A DNA stretch of 64,000 bases from Salipiger bermudensis (GCF_020171625.1 NZ_JAIUZY010000006.1:186001-250000), one strand, 5' to 3'. Positions 27,997 through 37,312 are shown, counted from the stretch's first letter. Numbers and translations are program-made. Notes: a model not told the origin generated them from the letters alone.

Positions 27997-29022
27997 ATGA
28001 AGACAAGCGCCGGCCCGGCCAGCTTTCCCGCCAACGTAACGGCGGATGACGTGGCCGCCGCCGCCGGGGTGTCGCGCTGGACGGTGAACCGGGCCTTCAA
28101 GAAGGAGGCCTCGATCTCGCCCGCCACCCGCGAGAAGGTCATGACCGCAGCCAGATCGCTGGGCTATATCCCGGACCTCAGCGCCGCGGCGCTCGCCTCG
28201 GCGCGGTCCAACCTCGTGGCGCTGCTGGTCGACGATTTCGCCAACCCCCACAAGCTCGTGATGCTCGAGCGGCTGACGCGGGCCCTCCGCGGGCGCGGCT
28301 GGGACACCCTGCTGGTCAACACGCTCGATCGTGACGACACCGCCCCGGCGCTGCTCAACGCCAGCCAGAGGCGGGTCGACGCGACGATCCTGATTGGGAT
28401 CCAGTTCGACGACGAGGTGCTCGAGGCCGCCCACAGCGCGCGCCGCTTCAAGAAACTGATCATCTTCGCGCGCACGTCGGAAAACCCCGACACCATCTCG
28501 ATCGCGGTGGACGACGTCGCCGCGACCCGCGAGATCGCGCGATATGTCACCGATCGCGGCTATCGCCGTCCGCTCTATGTCGCCGGCCCGCGCACCGTTT
28601 CGGCGCACCTGATGCGCAAGGAGACCTTCCTCGAGTTCTGGCGTGGCCGCTTTGGCGTTGAGCCGGACAGCGTCAGCGTCGAGGCCTACGACCCGATCCT
28701 CTCCGCCGCCTGCAGCCTCGAGCTGCTCGAGACCCGGCCCCGCTCCGAGCATCCCGACATCATCGTGTGCGAAAACGATGCCCTCGCGCTTGGCGTCATC
28801 GACACCATCCGGCACCGGCTGAAGCTGCGCGTGCCCGAGGACATCGCGGTGATCGGCTTCGACGACGTGCCGCAATGCGAGAGCCCGAACTACCGGCTGA
28901 CGACCTACCGCCAGCCGCTGACCGAGATGGCAAACTACCTCGTCGACGTGCTCGAGAGCACCGAGGCGGGCAACCTCGACCGCACCTTCGAGGGGCAGCT
29001 GATCGTGCGCGAGAGCGCCTGA
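27997..29022 (+). CDS. LacI-family transcriptional regulator of the inositol operon
   Basis: The 341-residue regulator has an N-terminal LacI helix-turn-helix (VTADDVAAAAGVSRWTVNRAF, about residues 14-34) and a periplasmic-binding-protein-like sensor domain ending IVRESA. It is divergent from iolG, with three LacI-type palindromes between. It is therefore very likely the local repressor responding to inositol or an intermediate. IolR proteins in other bacteria are DeoR- or RpiR-type, so this is a different regulator class for the same job. The start is set by GGAAGGA about eight bases upstream. Confidence 0.88.
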   Translation: MKTSAGPASFPANVTADDVAAAAGVSRWTVNRAFKKEASISPATREKVMTAARSLGYIPDLSAAALASARSNLVALLVDDFANPHKLVMLERLTRALRGRGWDTLLVNTLDRDDTAPALLNASQRRVDATILIGIQFDDEVLEAAHSARRFKKLIIFARTSENPDTISIAVDDVAATREIARYVTDRGYRRPLYVAGPRTVSAHLMRKETFLEFWRGRFGVEPDSVSVEAYDPILSAACSLELLETRPRSEHPDIIVCENDALALGVIDTIRHRLKLRVPEDIAVIGFDDVPQCESPNYRLTTYRQPLTEMANYLVDVLESTEAGNLDRTFEGQLIVRESA

Positions 29023-29254
29023 GGCCGGGGCTCTCCAAGGCTCGTGATGCGGTCCGGATCTCGAAGACGTTGGCGGGATCTGTCCGGAGCATGGGAAGGC
29101 AGGCTTTGACCAGGCAGTGACTGTCGTTTGCGAAGTGGCGCCGCTGCGCAATCTTTGTCATGCTTGCCGCCGCGGTCGTGCCGCGCACGAGACCGCACGC
29201 GGAACGGAGAGAAAGCCGGCGTTTTCCGGCAAGGTCCCGCGTTGCCGAACGCTC

Positions 29255-30163
29255 TTACCCCTCGAAACCCAGCTCCGCGACGATCCCGGCGATGAGCCTG
29301 CGCAGCCACACGTGGCCCTCGTCGCGCCGCTGGCTCGGATGCCAGGCGATTTGGCTGGGAAAGGTGCCGAGGTCCACCGGCACCGGTTCGTTGCGCAGCC
29401 CGTACGGCCCGGCGGTCATCGCCGCCACCCGCGACGGCACCGTGGCGATCCCGCCAAGCCGGGCGACGGCCTGTGGCGCCGACAGGAAATGCGAGACCGA
29501 GATCACCGCGTTGCGCCGCAGCCCCGTGGCCTCCGTGCGCTTGTGCACCCCGGTGCGCCACTTGCCCGGCGGCGTCACCACCACATGCGGCAGCGCCTCG
29601 TATCTCTCGCGGTCGAGCGCTGCGCCGTCGGCAAGCACCTCGGGCGCCACAAGGCAGCGGAAGCCGTCGCGGAAGAGCTCGGACACAACGAGGTCGTCCG
29701 GCGGCGTGTGGAAGCGGCCCGCGGCGAGGTCGAAGGCCCGGCCGGCAAGCTGGCGGGGATCGAGGTCCGGGCCGATGGGCGCCACCTCGAGCGTGGCGTT
29801 CGGCGCCTGTCGGGCAAAGGCGGAGGCCAGCTCCGGCACCAGAACGATCTCGACATAGGGCCCCAGCAGCAGCCGGAACTTGCGGGTCGTGCGTTCGGGG
29901 TCGAATGGCTCGGCGGCACGGAATGCCTGTTCCAGCCGCTCGAGGCCCGCCGCGATGTCCGGGGCGATCTCCAGCGCCCGTTCGGTCGGCTCCACCCCGT
30001 AACGGGCGCGCAGGAACAGCTCGTCACCAAGTGCCTCGCGCAGACGCGCAAGCGCTGCGCTCACGGTGCTTTGCGATTGGCCGAGCCGTTGCGCGGCGGC
30101 GGTGACATTGCGTTCTTCCATGACGGCATGGAAGACGCGAAGAAGGGAGATATCTGGCGTCAT
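29255..30163 (-). CDS. LysR-family transcriptional regulator
   Basis: The 302-residue protein has the LysR N-terminal helix-turn-helix (NVTAAAQRLGQSQSTVSAALARLREALGD within residues 1-60) and a substrate-binding domain (KFRLLLGPYVEIVLVPELA onward) of the NodD/LinR-like branch. It is divergent from the PfpI-family gene, with a short AT-rich intergenic region containing an inverted repeat, so it probably controls that gene and itself. The effector is unknown. The 232 bp after its stop toward the inositol regulator hold nothing recognisable. Confidence 0.88.
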   Translation of the reverse strand: MTPDISLLRVFHAVMEERNVTAAAQRLGQSQSTVSAALARLREALGDELFLRARYGVEPTERALEIAPDIAAGLERLEQAFRAAEPFDPERTTRKFRLLLGPYVEIVLVPELASAFARQAPNATLEVAPIGPDLDPRQLAGRAFDLAAGRFHTPPDDLVVSELFRDGFRCLVAPEVLADGAALDRERYEALPHVVVTPPGKWRTGVHKRTEATGLRRNAVISVSHFLSAPQAVARLGGIATVPSRVAAMTAGPYGLRNEPVPVDLGTFPSQIAWHPSQRRDEGHVWLRRLIAGIVAELGFEG

Positions 30164-30167
30164 ATAT

Positions 30168-30186
30168 CCAGAATATCGATTTCTGG
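30168..30186. promoter_or_regulatory. Candidate LysR-type operator
   Basis: CCAGAA-N7-TTCTGG is an inverted repeat starting five bases before the LysR start codon, in the divergent region shared with the PfpI gene. The surrounding DNA is distinctly AT-rich for this genome. A TCTGGCGTC sequence also occurs on both sides (30153 and 30182). Confidence 0.5.
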
Positions 30187-30306
30187 CGTCCTGTGCATCA
30201 ATTTCTCGCCGCGGAATTCCATCCTATATCATCGGCATGAGCGCTGACGATCCTGTCTGACCGGCAGCGCCCGTGCAGGACACAACACCCACAGGAGGCC
30301 GCATCC

Positions 30307-30990
30307 ATGGCACGCATACTCATTCTTTCGACCGCATCCGACAGCCTCGGCGATACCGGCAAGCCCACGGGCGTCTGGTACGAAGAGCTGGCGGCCCCGT
30401 ACTACGCCTTCCTCGACGCCGGCCACGAGGTCACACTCGTCACGCTGGGCGGCAAGGCGGTTCCGATCGACCCGAATTCCGATGTCACCGGCGACGACGC
30501 GCCGGCCTCGGTGACACGCTTCCGTGCAGATGACACCGCGCAAGCGCTGATTGAATCCCCCGCAACGCTCGAGGATGCGGACCTGACCGCCTATGACGCC
30601 CTCTATATCCCGGGCGGCCACGGGGCGATGTACGACCTCGCAGAGAGCGATCTGGTCGCCAAGGCGATCGGCTCGGTCTGGGACAGCGGCAAGGTCGTCG
30701 CGTCCGTCTGCCACGGCCCCGCGGCCTTTGCCAAGGTGGTGGACGCCAAGGGCGAGTCGATCGTGAAGGGGCGCAAGGTGACCGCCTTCACCGACAGCGA
30801 GGAGCGGGCCGTCGGGCTTGCGGATGAGGTGCCGTTCCTGCTCGAGACCAAGCTGCGCGAGCTGGGCGCGATCTTCGAGAACGTGGAGGACTGGCAGCCT
30901 CACGCGGTCACCGACGGCAAGCTGGTGACCGGCCAGAACCCCGCCTCTTCGGAAGCCGCGGCCAAGCAGGTGCTCGCGCTTCTGGGCTGA
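30307..30990 (+). CDS. DJ-1/PfpI (type 1 glutamine amidotransferase-like) protein
   Basis: The 227-residue protein has the DJ-1/PfpI nucleophile elbow SVCHGPAA with C135 and H136, plus E27 in the N-terminal GVWYEELAAPY segment and the YIPGGHGAMYDL loop. This arrangement matches the Hsp31-like class, many of which are cofactor-independent glyoxalases (methylglyoxal to lactate) or protein deglycases. A good GGAGG ribosome site precedes the ATG. The divergent LysR gene is the likely regulator, suggesting an inducible role in electrophile stress; that is inference. Confidence 0.88.
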   Translation: MARILILSTASDSLGDTGKPTGVWYEELAAPYYAFLDAGHEVTLVTLGGKAVPIDPNSDVTGDDAPASVTRFRADDTAQALIESPATLEDADLTAYDALYIPGGHGAMYDLAESDLVAKAIGSVWDSGKVVASVCHGPAAFAKVVDAKGESIVKGRKVTAFTDSEERAVGLADEVPFLLETKLRELGAIFENVEDWQPHAVTDGKLVTGQNPASSEAAAKQVLALLG

Positions 30991-30998
30991 GCGAGAGC

Positions 30999-31029
30999 GG
31001 CGACGCCCCTTCGCTGGGGGGGCGTCGCC
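30999..31029 (+). terminator. Intrinsic-like terminator after the PfpI gene
   Basis: GGCGACGCCCC, a nine-base loop and GGGGCGTCGCC form a perfect 11-bp stem starting 9 bp after the stop codon. Only a weak T-rich tail (gaggcttt) follows. Confidence 0.65.
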
Positions 31030-31040
31030 TGAGGCTTTAG

Positions 31041-31075
31041 CGTCAGGGCGTCCGGGACCTCCGGGCGCTCTGACG
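31041..31075. repeat. Long imperfect hairpin upstream of amino acid ABC operon
   Basis: CGTCAGGGCGTCCGG, loop gacct and CCGGGCGCTCTGACG pair over 15 bp with two wobble positions. It lies 12 bp after the previous terminator and 218 bp before the binding-protein gene. It could be a second terminator or an attenuation structure; the rest of the leader to 31292 holds further short GC hairpins only. Confidence 0.4.
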
Positions 31076-31292
31076 TTGCCTTTCACCAAGCAGGATTCGC
31101 CTCGCGCGGGCCGAAGGCAAGCGATGCGCCGACAGACGTCGCAAACGCCCGTTCCGGCCTTCGGGCCTGCGGTGGGACGGCGTTCCACCGGACCCCACTG
31201 CCGCCGAAACACCGGCCTTTTCGGAGCTGGCGGCATTGATCCCGCCCGGCTGCGGGAACACCTGAAGGCCTGAATCAACTGGAGTTCCCAAA

Positions 31293-32063
31293 ATGCTCAG
31301 ATCCATCGCCACCGCCCCGGTCCTTGCCGCGGCGATCACCGCCGGCTTTGCCGGAGCCGCGTCCGCTCAGGAAGCTCAGACGCTGCGTGTCGGCATGTCG
31401 GGCGGCTACTTCCCCTTCACCTTCGTCAAGCAGGACGAGCTTCAGGGCTTCGAGGTCGACGTGATGAACGCCGTGGGCGAGGAAGCCGGGCTCGACATCG
31501 ACTTCGAGACCATGTCCTTTTCCGGCCTGATCGGGGCGCTCGACGCCGGGCGCATCGACACCGTTGCCAACCAGATCACCATCACCGCCGAGCGCGAGGC
31601 CAAGTTCGCCTTCACCCAGCCCTATGTCTATGACGGGGCACAGGTCGTGGTGCGCAAGGGCAACGAGGACATCACGGGCGTCGAGGATCTGGCCGGGCGC
31701 AGCGTCGCGGTCAATCTCGGTTCGAACTTCGAGCAACTGCTGCGCGAGCTGCCCTTTGCCGACGAGATCGAGGTGAAGACCTACGAATCCAACATCGCGC
31801 AGGACACAGCCCTTGGCCGGGTCGATGCCTTCGTGATGGACCGGGTCTCCTCCGCCCAGCTGATTCAGGAAAGCCCGCTGCCGCTCGAGCTGGCCGGCGC
31901 GCCCTTCTCGGAGATCCGCAACGCCCTGCCCTTCCGCAACGATGCCGAAGGCACCGAGCTGCGCGACAAGGTCGACGCGGCGCTGAGCGCGCTGCGCGAG
32001 GACGGCACCCTCGCCGAGATCTCGCAGAAGTGGTTCGGCACCGACATCACCAGCCCGGAGTAA
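31293..32063 (+). CDS. Polar amino acid ABC transporter, periplasmic binding protein
   Basis: The 256-residue protein carries a Sec signal peptide (MLRSIATAPVLAAAITAGFA through ASA) and a type II SBP_bac_3 fold: LRVGMSGGYFPFTF at the mature start, LIGALDAGRIDTVANQITIT, and KWFGTDIT at the end. These are features of cystine/glutamine-type polar amino acid receptors. It leads an operon with a permease 4 bp downstream and an ATPase. The exact amino acid cannot be told from sequence. GGAG lies nine bases before the ATG. Confidence 0.92.
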   Translation: MLRSIATAPVLAAAITAGFAGAASAQEAQTLRVGMSGGYFPFTFVKQDELQGFEVDVMNAVGEEAGLDIDFETMSFSGLIGALDAGRIDTVANQITITAEREAKFAFTQPYVYDGAQVVVRKGNEDITGVEDLAGRSVAVNLGSNFEQLLRELPFADEIEVKTYESNIAQDTALGRVDAFVMDRVSSAQLIQESPLPLELAGAPFSEIRNALPFRNDAEGTELRDKVDAALSALREDGTLAEISQKWFGTDITSPE

Positions 32064-32067
32064 CCTC

Positions 32068-32742
32068 ATGCAGGGTCTGGACCTCGAGTACATGCTGGGG
32101 CTGGTTCCGGTCATCCTCGGCTATGTCCCGCTGACCCTCGGGATGGCGGCGGCGGCGATGGTCCTGGCCCTGGTCCTCGCCGCGCTGCTCGCCGTCGAGC
32201 GGGTGTTCCGCGTGGCCTGGCTGGACTGGGCGGTGGTGCTGTTCATCAGCTTCTTTCGCGGCACCCCGCTGCTGGTCCAGCTGTTCCTGTTCTACTACGG
32301 CCTGCCGCAGGTGCTGAGCGTCCTGACGAGCATCGACGGCGTCACCGCCGCGATCATGGGGCTGACGCTGCATTTCTCGGCCTACATGGCCGAAACCATC
32401 CGCGCCGCCATCCTCGGCGTCGACCGCAGCCAGTGGGAGGCGGCGCAGTCGATCGGCATGACCCAGTCCCAGATGATGCGGCGCATCATCCTGCCGCAGG
32501 CGGCGCGGGTCGCCGCACCGACACTGGTCAACTACTTCATCGACATGATCAAGGGCACCTCGCTCGCCTTCACGCTCGGGGTCACCGAGATGATGGGCGC
32601 GGCCCAGAAGGAAGCCGCCGGCAGCTTCCTCTACTTCGAGGCCTTCCTCGTGGTGGCGCTGATCTACTGGGCGATGGTCGAGCTTCTGAGCCAGGGTCAG
32701 GCCTGGCTCGAGACGCAGCTGAACAAGGCGTATGCACGATGA
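32068..32742 (+). CDS. Polar amino acid ABC transporter, permease
   Basis: The 224-residue inner-membrane protein belongs to the HisM/GlnP family with about five helices. The ATPase-docking EAA loop reads EAAQSIGMTQSQMMRRIILPQA, and FISFFRGTPLLVQLFLFYYGLP is the typical family segment. It sits 4 bp after the binding-protein gene and overlaps the ATPase start (ATGA). A single permease implies a homodimeric channel. Confidence 0.93.
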   Translation: MQGLDLEYMLGLVPVILGYVPLTLGMAAAAMVLALVLAALLAVERVFRVAWLDWAVVLFISFFRGTPLLVQLFLFYYGLPQVLSVLTSIDGVTAAIMGLTLHFSAYMAETIRAAILGVDRSQWEAAQSIGMTQSQMMRRIILPQAARVAAPTLVNYFIDMIKGTSLAFTLGVTEMMGAAQKEAAGSFLYFEAFLVVALIYWAMVELLSQGQAWLETQLNKAYAR

Positions 32743-33473
32743 TCTCGATCCGCGGCCTCAGCAAGAGCTTCAACGGCACCGCCGTGCTCGACGGCATCGA
32801 CCTCGACATCGCCGCGGGCGAGCGGGTGGTGGTGATCGGTCCGTCGGGCACCGGCAAGTCGACGCTGCTGCGCAGCCTCAACTTCCTCGACCGGCCAGAA
32901 GAGGGACTGATCCGCATCGGCGACGTGATGCTCGATGCCGCCGATGCCAGCAACGCCGAGATCCTCGCCCTACGACGCCGCACGGCCTTCGTGTTCCAGA
33001 ACTACGCGCTCTTCGCCAACAGGACGGCGAAGGAGAACATCATGGAGGCGCTGGTCACCGTGCAGGGCGTGCCTAAGCCGGACGCCGAGCGCCGGGCGCT
33101 CGACGTGCTGGCCGAGACCGGGCTGGCCGACAAGGCCGACAGCTACCCCGCGAGCCTTTCGGGCGGCCAGCAGCAGCGCGTGGGCATCGGACGTGCGATG
33201 GCGCTCGGCGCCGAGCTGATGCTGTTCGACGAGCCGACCTCGGCGCTCGATCCCGAATGGGTCGGCGAAGTGCTCGATCTCATGCGCCGGGTCGCGGAAC
33301 ATCGGCAAACCATGCTGATCGTCACGCACGAGATGCAATTCGCCCGCGAGATCGCCGACCGGGTCCTGTTCATGGAGGGCGGCAGGATCGTCGAACAGGG
33401 CCCGCCCGAGCAGATCTTCGGCGCGCCAAGGGACCCTCGCCTGCAACGGTTCCTCAAGCGCCTGTCGCAGTAG
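32739..33473 (+). CDS. Polar amino acid ABC transporter, ATPase
   Basis: The 244-residue ATPase has Walker A GPSGTGKST (34-42), Q-loop FVFQNYALF, signature LSGGQQQRV, Walker B LMLFDEPTSALDPE and switch histidine VTHEMQ, the set typical of GlnQ/HisP. It is translationally coupled to the permease. A longer frame running on upstream is out of frame with the permease and has no support. It ends the operon. Confidence 0.94.
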   Translation: MISIRGLSKSFNGTAVLDGIDLDIAAGERVVVIGPSGTGKSTLLRSLNFLDRPEEGLIRIGDVMLDAADASNAEILALRRRTAFVFQNYALFANRTAKENIMEALVTVQGVPKPDAERRALDVLAETGLADKADSYPASLSGGQQQRVGIGRAMALGAELMLFDEPTSALDPEWVGEVLDLMRRVAEHRQTMLIVTHEMQFAREIADRVLFMEGGRIVEQGPPEQIFGAPRDPRLQRFLKRLSQ

Positions 33474-33790
33474 GGGCGTGGCGTGGCGTCGCTCCGCCGA
33501 TCGGAGGTCAGCGCGCTCATACCCACTCGTGTCCGAGCGCGTCTGCGTCGAGCCGGAACCACGGAGCGCGCATGAGGTCCACCTCCCGGGCGTCCGAATG
33601 CCTTGCAACCCGGGTCGGTGAACGGGCGCCGTGCACCGACGTCGCGGTCGGGGATGGCGCAGCCCGGAAGCGGGTCACGAGCGCGCGTGCCTCTGTCCCG
33701 GCGACCGCGCGGCCTCTGCTTGATTGGCGGAGAGACAGTCGCGCCCCTGTCTTCGCGGGCAGGTCTTCGGCGAAAGCCCGGACTGGCGAC
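33474..33790. other. Intergenic stretch between convergent operons, no gene seen
   Basis: About 317 bp separate the amino acid ABC operon from the convergent AtuA-like genes. Open frames on either strand show no family signature. A minus-strand frame ending MRAPWFRLDADALGHEWV near 33517 looks faintly protein-like but has no ribosome site. No strong terminator with a T-tract was seen. Confidence 0.5.
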
Positions 33791-34090
33791 TTAGAGTTCC
33801 AGGTCCAGCAGGACCGATGCAAGGCACTTGCCGTGGGCATCGAGCGCCAGGGACCTTGTGACCCCGCCCTTCAGCGCGCCGCGGATCACGAAGTTGAGCG
33901 CGTGCAGCTGGGGCAGCACGTAGCGGGTCACATCCTCCGCCGCCACGCCGCCCATATGCGCCGCCACCCGGTCCGGGGTCAGAGCATCAACGATGCGCGG
34001 CCAGTCCTCGGGGCGGTAGGCGATCACCGAGATGTTCGACACATCGCCCTTGTCGCCGGTCCGCGCGTGGGCAATCTCGTGAAGCTTCAT
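33791..34090 (-). CDS. AtuA-related small domain protein
   Basis: The 99-residue protein begins MKLHEIAHARTGDKGDVSNISVIA, matching the small domain found at the C-terminus of, or next to, DUF1446/AtuA proteins. It follows the AtuA-like gene by 36 bp and ends the TAXI-TRAP operon, so it is probably the separately encoded C-terminal part of that enzyme. Biochemistry of the family is poorly known; AtuA was named from acyclic terpene (citronellol/geraniol) use in Pseudomonas. Confidence 0.82.
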   Translation of the reverse strand: MKLHEIAHARTGDKGDVSNISVIAYRPEDWPRIVDALTPDRVAAHMGGVAAEDVTRYVLPQLHALNFVIRGALKGGVTRSLALDAHGKCLASVLLDLEL

Positions 34091-34126
34091 GGCCCTGTCC
34101 TTTGGCTGACGGAAATCACGAGACGC

Positions 34127-35455
34127 TCAGGCACCGAGCGTCTCGGAAAGCGCGCTTTGCACCGTGACCGATGCGGCGGGCAGCAGTGTGGAGGCGACCG
34201 CGATGATCTCGCGCTGCGCGCGGCTGACGCCGCCCCCGCCCGCCGGGCCGCAGAGATAGAGGCTCTCGACCTCTTCGCCGACCCGCTGCGCGGCCTCCTG
34301 ATCGGCGCAGCGCGCGGCGACGCGCAGCCGGACCTCGGAGGGCTGCGCCGTGCCGCCGAGGCCCACCGCATCGAGGCCGATGAGATCGGCGCGCAGCTCG
34401 AGGATCCGGTCGCCGAGGTCCGACAGGCGCTGGCGCACCAGATCGGCGGCAAGCCGCCCCCGTGCCACGCAGTTCGCCCCGGCGTAGGAAATCTGTCCCT
34501 CGCCCCGCCAGCCGTCGCGGTAGCCGACCGAGACCTTGAGCTGACCGGTGGACGTATGCCCCGACCCGCCGGTGACCCGCACGCGGTCGGGGCCGATCTC
34601 CTCGAGCTCGACCCGCGAGAAATCGGCCACCACATCGGGCTGCAGGTAGCGGGCGGGATCGTGGATCTCGTAGAGCAGCTGCTCGGTGCAGGTGGCGCGG
34701 CTCACCAGCCCGCCGGTGCCGGGCAACTTGGTGATGACCGCGTTCCCGTCCTCGGAGACCTCCGCGAGCGGAAAGCCGACCTCTGCGAGGCCCGGCACGT
34801 CCTTGACGCCGGGATCGGCGAAGTAGCCGCCGGTGATCTGCGCCGAGCATTCGAGCAGGTGCCCGACAAGCGTGCCGCGCCCGAGGCGCTCCCAGTCGAC
34901 CATGGCCCAGCCGAAACGGTACACCAGCGGCGCGAGAAACAGCGCCGGGTCCGAGGCGCGGCCACAGATCACGATGTCGGCCCCGGCCTCGAGCGCCTCG
35001 ACGATGCCCGAGACGCCGATATAGGCGTTGGCCGAAATCAGCCGCGCCCCGAGCGCGCGCGCCGGGGCGCCGGTCTCGGTCAGGGTGCACTCGCCGATGC
35101 GGTCGAGCACGTCGTCGCCGGTCACCGCCGCGACGCTCAGCGTCAGGCCCAGCTCGCGCACCACGGCGCGGGTCCGCTCGGCGGCGGCGCGGGGGTTGGC
35201 CGCGCCCATGTTGGTGACGATGCGCGTGCCGTTGCGGGCGCAGGCGGGCAGCACCGCGCGCATCCGCCGCTCGAGCAGCGGGTCGAACCCCGCGCTTGGG
35301 TCGGCCAGCCGCGCCTGCTGCGCCAGCGCGATGGTGCGCTCGGCGAGGCATTCGAAGACGAGGAAATCCAGCGCGCCGCGCTCAGCGAGATCGACCGCCG
35401 GGCCGATGCGATCGCCCTGAAAGCCCGCGCCCGTTCCGATGCGAACCATGCTCAT
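34127..35455 (-). CDS. AtuA-family (DUF1446) protein
   Basis: The 442-residue protein matches the acyclic-terpene-utilisation AtuA family: MVRIGTGAGFQGDRIGPAVDLAERG at the start, VTNMGAANPRAA, ADIVICGRASDPAL and LCGPAGGGGVSR near the C-terminus. It is encoded directly after the TRAP permease (ATGA overlap) and before its small partner. A transporter plus AtuA pair without other atu genes argues that the substrate is some organic acid rather than a terpene; this is inference. No catalytic residues can be assigned. Confidence 0.88.
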   Translation of the reverse strand: MSMVRIGTGAGFQGDRIGPAVDLAERGALDFLVFECLAERTIALAQQARLADPSAGFDPLLERRMRAVLPACARNGTRIVTNMGAANPRAAAERTRAVVRELGLTLSVAAVTGDDVLDRIGECTLTETGAPARALGARLISANAYIGVSGIVEALEAGADIVICGRASDPALFLAPLVYRFGWAMVDWERLGRGTLVGHLLECSAQITGGYFADPGVKDVPGLAEVGFPLAEVSEDGNAVITKLPGTGGLVSRATCTEQLLYEIHDPARYLQPDVVADFSRVELEEIGPDRVRVTGGSGHTSTGQLKVSVGYRDGWRGEGQISYAGANCVARGRLAADLVRQRLSDLGDRILELRADLIGLDAVGLGGTAQPSEVRLRVAARCADQEAAQRVGEEVESLYLCGPAGGGGVSRAQREIIAVASTLLPAASVTVQSALSETLGA

Positions 35456-37311
35456 GCCAGGGCCCTCCGCTGTGCGCGGCCCACCGCGCGGGCGCCGAAG
35501 AAGAGCGCCAATGCCAGGAACGGGGTAATGAGCATCGGCCAGATCGCCAGCCCGATGATGACAAGCAGCAGCACCGAGTCGAGCGCGCGCCGGCCCGTCA
35601 GGGGCGTGCGGCTCAGCAGCGCGGGCACCGCCAAGACCAGCGCCATGCCCGCGGCCACCGCCTCGACGATCCCGACGATGCCGCCGGACATGGTCATGCC
35701 GGGGTAGAGCAGCAGCAGGAAGGGGACGAGGTAGGTCACCGCGCCAAGCCGCACCGCCTCGCCCGCGGCGGGGAGCCAGTTGGTGTTCGCGATGCCCGAG
35801 CCGACAAAGACCGCGACGCAGACCGGCGGGGTGATCACCGAGATCGTGGCGAAGTAGAAAACGAAGAGATGCGCGGCCAGCGGATCGACCCCTACGGCGG
35901 TCATCGCCGGGGCGAGCACCGCGGCCACCAGCACGTAGGCGGCGGTGGTCGGAAGCCCCATGCCCATGATCAGGCAGACCAGACCGACGATGATCGCCAC
36001 CAGCACCACCGAGTCCCCGGCCATGGTGACGATCAGCGACGACAGCGTCACGCCGATGCCGGTCATGTTGATCATCGAGACAAGCACCTGCGCCCCGGCC
36101 AGCAGCACGCCGATGATGACCATGCCCTTGCCCGCGTCCTCGAGCCCGTCGATCACCCGCCCGGCCATCTTGCGCGGGCTCAGCCGTCCGGCCTGGGTGG
36201 CGACGAAGGCGATCAGCAGGCCAACGACCCCGTAGAAGGCGGCGGTGGCGATCGACCGGCCAAGCCAGATGCCGATCCCCAGCCCGCCGAGTGCGGCGAG
36301 GATGGGCAGCACCCGGCGCGGAGCGGTGATGGTTTTCCAGTCGGGCATCTCGTCCTCGGGCACCACGGCAAGCCCGCGCTGCTGCGCGACGAAATGCACG
36401 GTGACGAAGACCGAGACGTAGAACAGCACCGCCGGAAGGATCGCGCCAACGATGATGGTGGTGTAGGGCAGCCCGAGGATCTCGGCCATGACGAAGGCCG
36501 CGGCGCCCATGATCGGCGGCGCGATCTGCCCGCCGGTAGAGGCCACGGCTTCGACCGCCGCCGCGAAGGGGCGCGGGTAGCCGAGGCGGATCATCATCGG
36601 GATGGTGAAATTGCCAGTGGTGGCGACATTGGCCACCGCAGAGCCCGAGATCATCCCGAACAGGCCCGAGGCGATGGTGGCGATCTTCGCCGCGCCGCCG
36701 GGCTGGCGTCCGCCAAGGCGCATCGCGAGGTCCATGAAGGCCTGCCCGCCGCCGGAGTGCAGCAACAATGCCCCGAAGAGCACGAAGGCCGCGATCACCG
36801 TCGCCGCGACGCCGGTGAGCATCCCCCAGATGCCGAGGTCGCCGAGAAAGATGGTCTCGGTGACAAAGGCCGCGTCGAAGCCGCGGTGCCCCAGCGCGCC
36901 GGGCAGCAGGTCGCCGAACATCGCATAGCCGATGCCGATCAGCACCAGCACCGGGAAGATCAGGCCCACGGTGCGCCGCCCGAGCTCGAGCACCGACAGC
37001 ACCAGGCCCACGGTCAGCGCCATGTCGAGCGCCGTGGCCCAGGGCAGCGAGGTCATGATCTCGTCGTAGTTCCAGACCACGTAGCCGCAGGCCCCCACCG
37101 TCACCGCGCAGAGCGCGAGGTCGATGGCGAGCCCGAGCGGGCGCCAGGATTTCCCGGCGCCCAGCGGGTAGAGCGCGAAGCCGAGGGAGGCCACGAGGGC
37201 GAGGAAGATCGCCCGCTGGATCAGCCCCTCGAAGGGGCCGGTGGCGGCGGTGTAGAAGACGAAGGCCCCGACGAGGATCGCCAGCCCCTTCTGGACGCGC
37301 TCCAGTGTCAT
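35452..37311 (-). CDS. TRAP transporter, fused 4TM/12TM permease
   Basis: The 619-residue integral membrane protein fuses the small (DctQ-like) and large (DctM-like) TRAP subunits, as usual for TAXI systems. The large-subunit signatures SGLFGMISGSAVANVATTG, GGQIAPPIMGAAAF and GMGLPTTAAYVL are present, with about sixteen or more hydrophobic segments overall. The start MTLERVQKG lies two bases after the TAXI stop, indicating tight coupling. Sodium-driven import of an organic acid is the family role; the substrate is unknown. Confidence 0.93.
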   Translation of the reverse strand: MTLERVQKGLAILVGAFVFYTAATGPFEGLIQRAIFLALVASLGFALYPLGAGKSWRPLGLAIDLALCAVTVGACGYVVWNYDEIMTSLPWATALDMALTVGLVLSVLELGRRTVGLIFPVLVLIGIGYAMFGDLLPGALGHRGFDAAFVTETIFLGDLGIWGMLTGVAATVIAAFVLFGALLLHSGGGQAFMDLAMRLGGRQPGGAAKIATIASGLFGMISGSAVANVATTGNFTIPMMIRLGYPRPFAAAVEAVASTGGQIAPPIMGAAAFVMAEILGLPYTTIIVGAILPAVLFYVSVFVTVHFVAQQRGLAVVPEDEMPDWKTITAPRRVLPILAALGGLGIGIWLGRSIATAAFYGVVGLLIAFVATQAGRLSPRKMAGRVIDGLEDAGKGMVIIGVLLAGAQVLVSMINMTGIGVTLSSLIVTMAGDSVVLVAIIVGLVCLIMGMGLPTTAAYVLVAAVLAPAMTAVGVDPLAAHLFVFYFATISVITPPVCVAVFVGSGIANTNWLPAAGEAVRLGAVTYLVPFLLLLYPGMTMSGGIVGIVEAVAAGMALVLAVPALLSRTPLTGRRALDSVLLLVIIGLAIWPMLITPFLALALFFGARAVGRAQRRALA

Positions 37312-37312
37312 G

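Noticed and set aside
24976-29022. A 1348-codon plus-strand frame that appears to end in the inositol LacI regulator
   Set aside because: Only its last 341 codons, from the ATG at 27997 with a ribosome site, are the regulator. The rest is antisense to iatP, ibpA and iolG.
28796-29188. A minus-strand frame reading MTKIAQRRHFANDSHCLVKACLP near 29150
   Set aside because: It looks faintly protein-like, but it runs into the antisense of the LacI gene and has no recognised family or ribosome site.
33517-33840. Minus-strand frame between the amino acid ABC operon and the AtuA-related gene
   Set aside because: It overlaps the AtuA-related gene in another frame, lacks a ribosome site and shows no family.
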